64,000 nt of DNA from Fundidesulfovibrio soli (lineage in GTDB: Bacteria; Desulfobacterota; Desulfovibrionia; Desulfovibrionales; Desulfovibrionaceae), in the NCBI RefSeq assembly GCF_022808695.1, contig NZ_JAKZKW010000003.1:1-64000 (forward strand), read 5' to 3'. This document shows positions 59,410-64,000 of this stretch, one piece after another. The notes below the pieces were generated by a model. It saw only the letters and a list, made by a program, of their open reading frames with translations. It was not told the origin of the DNA and made no database searches. Both the position numbers and the translations under genes were made by a program. Positions within the stretch are counted from its first letter, which is position 1; every line of letters begins with the position of its first letter.

Positions 59410-62297
59410 TAGCAGCCGCTGGAGGTGTTGCACCCCATGAAGTCGTGGCCGGGCAGCTCGAATGCCCGTCCTATCAGGCGCGCGGCCTCCCACCCGGGCA
59501 TGGGCCTGGCGAAGAGGAAACCCTGGGCGCTGCCGCATTCCAGCTCGATCATGCTCTCCAACTGCTCCACGGTCTCCACGCCCTCGGCCACCACGCCCAG
59601 GCCCAGGTTGCGCGCCAGGGCGATGATGGTGCGCACGATCTCCATGTTCTCCCGCCTGTCCCCGCCGCCGCTGATGAAGGAACGGTCGATCTTGAGCCCG
59701 TCGATGGGGAAACGCTGCAGGTAGCTCAGCGAGGAATACCCGGTACCGAAGTCGTCCACCAGCAGTCTGACGCCCAGGCTCTTGAGTCTGGCCAGCTTGT
59801 CCACCGCGCCCCGGGCGTCCTCCATGAGCACGCTCTCGGTGATCTCCAGGCGCAGCCGCGAGGGCGGCAAGGCGAAGGCCTCCAGCACGCGGCGCACCAC
59901 CTCCACCAGATCCGGCTGGCGGAACTGCTTGCTGGAGATGTTCACCGTGATGAAAATGCTGTCCGCCCCGGTGACGCTCTCGCGCCACTGCGCCATCTGG
60001 CGCATGGCCTGGGTGAGCACCCACTCGCCCAGGGGCAGGATGAGCCCCGTCTCCTCGGCCAGGGGGATGAACCGGTCGGGGGGGATCATGCCGCGCGAGG
60101 GGTGGTTCCAGCGCACCAGTGCCTCGAAGCCCTGCAGGCTCCCGTCCACGGTGGAGACGATAGGCTGGAAGTGCAGGGCCAGGTCGTCGTTTTTCAGACT
60201 GTGGCGCAACTCGTTCTCCATGTGCAGCTGCTCCATGGCCTGCTCGCGCATCTTGCGGGTGAAGGCGAGCCTGTCCTTGCCGGACTCCTTGGAGCGGTAC
60301 ATGGCGATGTCGGAGTCGCGCAGGATCTCCTCGGTGGTGTCGTACTCCTTGGTCTTGAGCACGATGCCGATGCTGGCCCCGCAGTACACCTCGTTGCCGG
60401 AGATGGTGAAGGGGCGGTCCAGCACCTCGCGGATGCGGTCCGCAACCTCGATGACCTCGCGGGAGTTTCTGAACTCCTCCAGAAGCACGGCGAACTCGTC
60501 GCCGCCCAGCCGCGCCACGGTGTCCACCGAGCGCAGGCAGCTCTCCATCCTGCGGGCGATGCCCTTGAGCAGCACGTCCCCGGCCAGGTGGCCCAGGCTG
60601 TCGTTGATGCGCTTGAAGCGGTCAAGATCCAGGAGCAGCACGGCGAAGTTGTAGTCCGGGCGGCGCTTGCCGCGCTCCATGGCCCGGCCCAGGCGTTCGA
60701 TGAACAGGGAGCGGTTGGGCAGGCCGGTGAGGGAGTCGTGGAAGGCCTGGTGGGTCAGCTGCTCCTCGAAGCTTTTGCGCTCGGTGATGTCCTCGTAGAT
60801 GTAGTAGATGCCCTCGATGGCGCCATCCAGCATGATGGGATAGCCCAGCACCGAAACCGGGATGAGCACTCCGCTCTTGGTCTTGCGCAGGGTCTCCTTG
60901 CAGACGGTCTTGCCGGAGACCACGGTGCGGTGGAAACCCTCGGCTTCGCTTGTCAGTTCGTCGGGCACGATGAGGTGGCGGTTGTATTCGCCTCGGACAT
61001 CGGGTTTGGTGTGCCCGAAGAGCGCGGTGAAGGCCGGATTGATGTCCAGGATGCGCCCCTCGGGGCTTTTGAGCACGATGGCCTGGGGGGAGCTCTCGAA
61101 GAGCATCTTCAGGTGAACGCGCTCGCGCTGCAGCTCGGCCTCCGTGCGCTTGCGCGCACTGACGTCGCGCACCAGCGCCGTGACGAACACCTCGTCCATG
61201 GCCTCGAAGCGGTTGATGGATACCTCGGCCTCGAACTCGGAGCCGTCCTTGCGCCTGTGCACCCACTCGAAGCGCTGGGGCTCCCCGGCCAGGGCCTTGT
61301 CCAGCAGCGTGCGTGCCTTCTGGGCGGAGGGCGAACCGTCCGGCTGCAGCTCCGGGGAGAGGTCCGCCACGCAGAGCCCGCCGATCTCCTGCCGGGTGTA
61401 GCCGAACAGCTCCAGGGCCTTGATGTTGCTGCTGGAGACCAGGTCGTCCTTGAGGGTCAGGATGCCGTCCGTGGCCGAGCGCACCAGCGAGCGGTAGCGC
61501 TCACGGCTGGCGGTGAGCATGTCCTCGGCCTGCTTGCGGGCGGTGATGTCCGTGACGGTGCCTTCGTAGAAGGCGGGCCGTCCGTCTTCACCGGGCACCA
61601 CGCGGGCGTTCTCGCTGATCCAGATGATCGAGCCGTCCTTGCGGTACACGCGGGATTCGAAGTCCTTGATTTCGCCGTCGCGGGTGATGCGCTCGACGAA
61701 CTCCTCGCGCCTGCCCTCGTCCACGTAGAGCTGGCGGCGGATGTCGCTCAAGGAGGCCATGAGCTCCCCGGGGGATGCGTAGCCGTAGATGCGGGCCAGG
61801 GCCGGGTTGACCACCAGGTAGGAACCCTCGAGTGTGGTCTGGAAGATGCCCTCGGCCGCGTTCTCGAAAAAGGCCTGGAACTGGTTCTCGGCCCGCAGGA
61901 GGTTCTGCTGGGCCACCCGCAGGTGGGAGACGTCGGTGTAGGTGGCGAAGTAGCACTCCCGGCCGGGAGTTTCGCAGACGTTGAAGAAAGTTATCACCAC
62001 GTCGATGAGGCGGCCGTCCTTGCGCCTGCGCGTGGTCTCCATGGTGGCAGGGCGGCCCGGCGCGACGGTGCGGTCCAGGGCGGCCAGCTCGCTGCTCCGG
62101 TCCTCCGGGATGACCAGCCCGCGCAGCGACCTGCCTTCGATCTCCCCCTTGGAAAAGCCGAAAAGCCGTTCGAAGGCCGCGTTCACGAGGATCGCCGTGT
62201 CGCTTGCGTCCATCAGGCAGGCCGCGATGGGAACGTGGGCGAAGAAGGCCTTGAAGTGGGTCAGGCTGGCTGTTGGGTCGCTGTCTGGCTGATGCAT
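59409..62297 (-). CDS. PAS4-GGDEF-EAL c-di-GMP turnover protein
   Basis: 962 residues, cytoplasmic (no TM). Four PAS domains in series (about 10-130, 135-260, 265-385, 395-515), each ending in a PAC-like motif (VTDITARKQAE, VRDVSARKRTE, YEDITERKSFE). The GGDEF domain (about 525-690) has an intact GGDEF and RxxD inhibitory site (RSVDTVARLGGDEF). The EAL domain (about 700-950) has intact EAL (GFEALVRWNHP), the DDFGTGYSSLSYL loop and EGVET, so both activities are possible. It ends in CNTSSGC, two cysteines in the last seven residues. ATG 62297 follows GGGAA; the longer frame crosses AT-rich sequence. Confidence 0.94.
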   Translation of the reverse strand: MHQPDSDPTASLTHFKAFFAHVPIAACLMDASDTAILVNAAFERLFGFSKGEIEGRSLRGLVIPEDRSSELAALDRTVAPGRPATMETTRRRKDGRLIDVVITFFNVCETPGRECYFATYTDVSHLRVAQQNLLRAENQFQAFFENAAEGIFQTTLEGSYLVVNPALARIYGYASPGELMASLSDIRRQLYVDEGRREEFVERITRDGEIKDFESRVYRKDGSIIWISENARVVPGEDGRPAFYEGTVTDITARKQAEDMLTASRERYRSLVRSATDGILTLKDDLVSSSNIKALELFGYTRQEIGGLCVADLSPELQPDGSPSAQKARTLLDKALAGEPQRFEWVHRRKDGSEFEAEVSINRFEAMDEVFVTALVRDVSARKRTEAELQRERVHLKMLFESSPQAIVLKSPEGRILDINPAFTALFGHTKPDVRGEYNRHLIVPDELTSEAEGFHRTVVSGKTVCKETLRKTKSGVLIPVSVLGYPIMLDGAIEGIYYIYEDITERKSFEEQLTHQAFHDSLTGLPNRSLFIERLGRAMERGKRRPDYNFAVLLLDLDRFKRINDSLGHLAGDVLLKGIARRMESCLRSVDTVARLGGDEFAVLLEEFRNSREVIEVADRIREVLDRPFTISGNEVYCGASIGIVLKTKEYDTTEEILRDSDIAMYRSKESGKDRLAFTRKMREQAMEQLHMENELRHSLKNDDLALHFQPIVSTVDGSLQGFEALVRWNHPSRGMIPPDRFIPLAEETGLILPLGEWVLTQAMRQMAQWRESVTGADSIFITVNISSKQFRQPDLVEVVRRVLEAFALPPSRLRLEITESVLMEDARGAVDKLARLKSLGVRLLVDDFGTGYSSLSYLQRFPIDGLKIDRSFISGGGDRRENMEIVRTIIALARNLGLGVVAEGVETVEQLESMIELECGSAQGFLFARPMPGWEAARLIGRAFELPGHDFMGCNTSSGC

Positions 62298-62391
62298 CGT
62301 CGTTCCCGGGTGTCTGCGTGACGCGATTGTAACGCGATGCCACCCAAAAGCAAAGATTAACATTTCTGTGAAAGATAGCCGGATGGCCGAG

Positions 62392-62413
62392 GGTGCCAAC
62401 GGGCGTTGGCACC
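62392..62413. promoter_or_regulatory. 9-bp hairpin in the intergenic region
   Basis: GGTGCCAAC/GTTGGCACC (62392-62400 with 62405-62413), no T-tract on either side. It lies about 95 nt upstream of the PAS-GGDEF-EAL start and 80 nt before the sigma-54-like promoter. An operator or upstream activator site is possible. The remaining intergenic sequence holds no gene. Confidence 0.4.
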
Positions 62414-62494
62414 TTCAGGCCGCCCGTTGGCAGCCTCCGTCGACCATATTCAGAAAAATATGAATGATTAAAGTATATTATGTTTTGAACCCTG

Positions 62495-62511
62495 TTGGTA
62501 CGGCGGTTGCT
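62495..62511 (+). promoter_or_regulatory. Sigma-54-type promoter of the uspA-yeiH operon
   Basis: TTGGTACGGCGGTTGCT has GG (62497-62498) and GC (62509-62510) separated by ten bases and differs from the consensus YTGGCACG-N4-TTGCW at one core position. It is about 97 nt before the usp start. An inverted repeat CATATT/AATATG at 62445-62462 lies upstream and could be an activator site, although nearer than usual. Confidence 0.65.
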
Positions 62512-62608
62512 ATTACGAATGGCCCGGCTACGGCGCAATGCGCACGGATGGTTGGCCCTGACATCAGGGCCCCCGGGTAAGGCATAAACCGCAAGTGGAG
62601 GTTCGTTG

Positions 62609-63031
62609 ATGAACGTGCTTGTTGCTCACGACGGCTCAGCCCTGGCCGACAAGGCCCTGGAAGCCGGAGCGGACCTGGCGGCCGCCAGCGGCGGTGTGCT
62701 CACCATCGTCACCGTGGTGCCCGATCTCTGCCTTTCCACCGAGGAACTCTCCGAGCAGGAGTGCGACGTTGTGGCGGGCAGCCTGGCGGCAGAGGCCAGG
62801 GGACGGATGGCGAAGGTTTCCAATGCGTTGGACACCAGCTCCGTCAAGGCCGGGGTCGTCATCAAGTACGGCCGGCCTGCGGAGTGCATCGTGGAGGCAG
62901 CGGCTGAGGCCGGAGCCGGGCTGATCGTAGTCGGGAGCCAGGGGAAGCACGGGGCGGCGAAGCTGCTCTTGGGCTCCGTCTCCTCGCGCGTGGCGGAACT
63001 GGCGGCCTGCAATGTGTTGATCGTAAAGTAG
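62609..63031 (+). CDS. Universal stress protein (UspA family)
   Basis: 140 residues with the single Usp fold: VLVAHDGSALADKAL at the N-terminus, acidic loop, and C-terminal LIVVGSQGKHGAAKLLLGSVSSRVAELAACNVLIVK with the ATP-binding GxxG-x9-GSVS pattern. Probably an ATP-binding regulator of the neighbouring transporter or a stress response. ATG 62609 with TGGAGG upstream. The stop is 13 nt before yeiH, so the two form an operon. The likely promoter is sigma-54 dependent. Confidence 0.93.
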   Translation: MNVLVAHDGSALADKALEAGADLAAASGGVLTIVTVVPDLCLSTEELSEQECDVVAGSLAAEARGRMAKVSNALDTSSVKAGVVIKYGRPAECIVEAAAEAGAGLIVVGSQGKHGAAKLLLGSVSSRVAELAACNVLIVK

Positions 63032-63044
63032 GGAGTCGAACGAA

Positions 63045-64000
63045 ATGGAAGAGAGAGGTTTTCTGGGGAAATTGGCGGCCATAGTGCCCGGCCTGGCCAT
63101 GATGGTCCTGACGCTGTATCTGCTCAAGCAGGTTGTGGAACCCTGGCTGGCCGGGGTGGCAGTGTTCGGGCAGAAGGGCTACATAACCAAGTCCATCGGG
63201 CTCAACTACGTGCTCATGTCCATCCTGGTGGGCATGGCCTACCGCAACCTGCTGTTCAGGGGCCGCATCCCCGACTGGGCGGCCGAGGGCTTCCGCACCA
63301 CCCGCCTGTTCATCAAAACGGGCGTCATCATGCTGGGCTCGCTCTACACCATCCAGAGCCTGGCCAAGGTCGGCGGCTTGGCCATCGCGCTCATCGTGGC
63401 CTTCGTGTTCGGCACCATCTTCTTCGTGATGTGGATGGGCAAGAAGCTCGGCATGGACCGCTCCATGGTGGGCGTCATGGGCGCGGCCTGCGGCGTGTGC
63501 GGCGTCTCCGCCGCCATCGCCACCAGCCCCGGCGTCAAGGCCAAGCCCGCCGAGGTGGCCCTGGCCATCGCCACCATCCTGGGCTTCGGCATCATGTCCA
63601 TGTTCATCACGCCGCCCATCGGGCGCGCCCTGGGCCTCTCGGACTACCAGTTCGGCGCCTGGGTCGGCACCGGCATCCTGAACTCCGGCCAGGTGCTGGC
63701 CACCTGCCTGTCCTTCAACCCGGCCATCGCTCCGGGCACCGCCGTGGCCTACGGCGAAATCTGGAACGTGGTGCGCGTCATCTCCATCCCCTTCGTGGTC
63801 TTCTTCATCACGCTCTGGTACTGGCGCGGCGAAGCCAAGGAAGAGCACATGAGCCTGTGGGGCATCCTGAAGTCCAAATTCCCCATCTTCGTGCTGGGCT
63901 TCTTCGGCATGACGGCCCTTTCCTCCTTCGACATGCTCGGCAAGGAAGGCTCCGAGACGCTGCACATGCTGCGCGACTGGATGGCCTGGATCTTCGGCAT
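63045..64000 (+). CDS. YeiH-family putative sulfate exporter, 3' truncated by window end
   Basis: Open from ATG 63045 (GGGAG upstream) to the window edge, at least 318 residues and no stop reached. Polytopic, with about nine hydrophobic segments so far. Family marks: ARTTRLFIKTGVIMLGS-like FRTTRLFIKTGVIMLGS, GMDRSMVGVMGAACGVCGVSAAIATSPGVKAKPAEVA and GILNSGQVLATC. YeiH (UPF0324) proteins are annotated as putative sulfate exporters without firm proof; in a sulfate reducer, sulfonate, sulfate or another anion would be of interest. Coupled with the Usp gene. The long loop with WRGEAKEEHMSLWG is an insertion relative to E. coli YeiH. Confidence 0.9.
   Translation, partial: MEERGFLGKLAAIVPGLAMMVLTLYLLKQVVEPWLAGVAVFGQKGYITKSIGLNYVLMSILVGMAYRNLLFRGRIPDWAAEGFRTTRLFIKTGVIMLGSLYTIQSLAKVGGLAIALIVAFVFGTIFFVMWMGKKLGMDRSMVGVMGAACGVCGVSAAIATSPGVKAKPAEVALAIATILGFGIMSMFITPPIGRALGLSDYQFGAWVGTGILNSGQVLATCLSFNPAIAPGTAVAYGEIWNVVRVISIPFVVFFITLWYWRGEAKEEHMSLWGILKSKFPIFVLGFFGMTALSSFDMLGKEGSETLHMLRDWMAWIFG

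Noticed and set aside
1-64000. CRISPR array, prophage, insertion sequence or integrase
   Set aside because: No regularly spaced direct repeats, no transposase or recombinase-like proteins, and no terminal inverted repeats with target duplications were seen.

Overview
The window is one contiguous stretch of a high-GC (roughly two thirds G+C by eye) Gram-negative chromosome. It most resembles a Desulfovibrionales bacterium, such as a Fundidesulfovibrio- or Solidesulfovibrio-like sulfate reducer. Pointers are tandem genes for the Desulfovibrio-type homotrimeric outer-membrane porin, a polyferredoxin-rich redox complement, tandem short CstA proteins, many signalling proteins and Desulfovibrio-style intergenic palindromes. 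This placement is inference; there is no rRNA or tRNA gene to anchor it.

Layout. 0-8 kb: a chemoreceptor (-), then a cysK-cysE operon that continues into a PFK-2/FBPase-2-like fusion and is followed by a small membrane protein; next a (-) pair made of a Tat-exported ModA-like binding protein and a NapH-like polyferredoxin. 8-13 kb: two porin paralogues and a periplasmic beta-carbonic anhydrase, all (-). 13-19 kb: a complete tripartite RND efflux operon (OMF-MFP-RND). 19-26 kb: a LytR/LytS two-component system followed by two CstA/BtsT-type transporters, probably a pyruvate (or peptide) sensing and uptake block. 26-28 kb: an AT-richer accessory patch with an orphan secreted protein and a DUF1778/GNAT toxin-antitoxin pair that has a visible promoter and operator. 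28-34 kb: malate synthase G, a GltD-like flavoprotein with a four-cluster ferredoxin, butyrate kinase, and an orphan exported protein translationally coupled to it. 34-39.5 kb: two large secreted paralogues (beta-domain, HEXXH-like centre, MORN-like C-terminus) that share a 67-nt leader almost perfectly; the second has lost the HEXXH glutamate. 39.5-44 kb: a DEAD-box helicase, upp-uraA, and a small unknown. 44-48 kb: greA and a polar amino-acid ABC transporter whose permease carries an extra periplasmic helical domain. 48-64 kb: mostly signalling, with two HDOD/degenerate-EAL proteins, a gpt phosphoribosyltransferase, a PhnD-like diguanylate cyclase, an orphan peptide-binding protein coupled to creA, a Cache-hybrid histidine kinase, a PAS4-GGDEF-EAL protein, and a uspA-yeiH operon behind a sigma-54-type promoter. 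The last gene runs off the window.

Beyond the genes, three kinds of non-coding structure stand out. (1) A short palindromic element occurs four times, always just 3' of a gene and oriented with that gene. (2) A ~125-nt three-tiered palindrome occurs twice (43.4 and 59.3 kb) with compensatory stem changes around invariant loop blocks. (3) The paired leaders of the secreted paralogues can sequester the ribosome-binding site, and their single difference preserves pairing. No CRISPR array, rRNA, convincing tRNA, transposase or prophage gene was seen.
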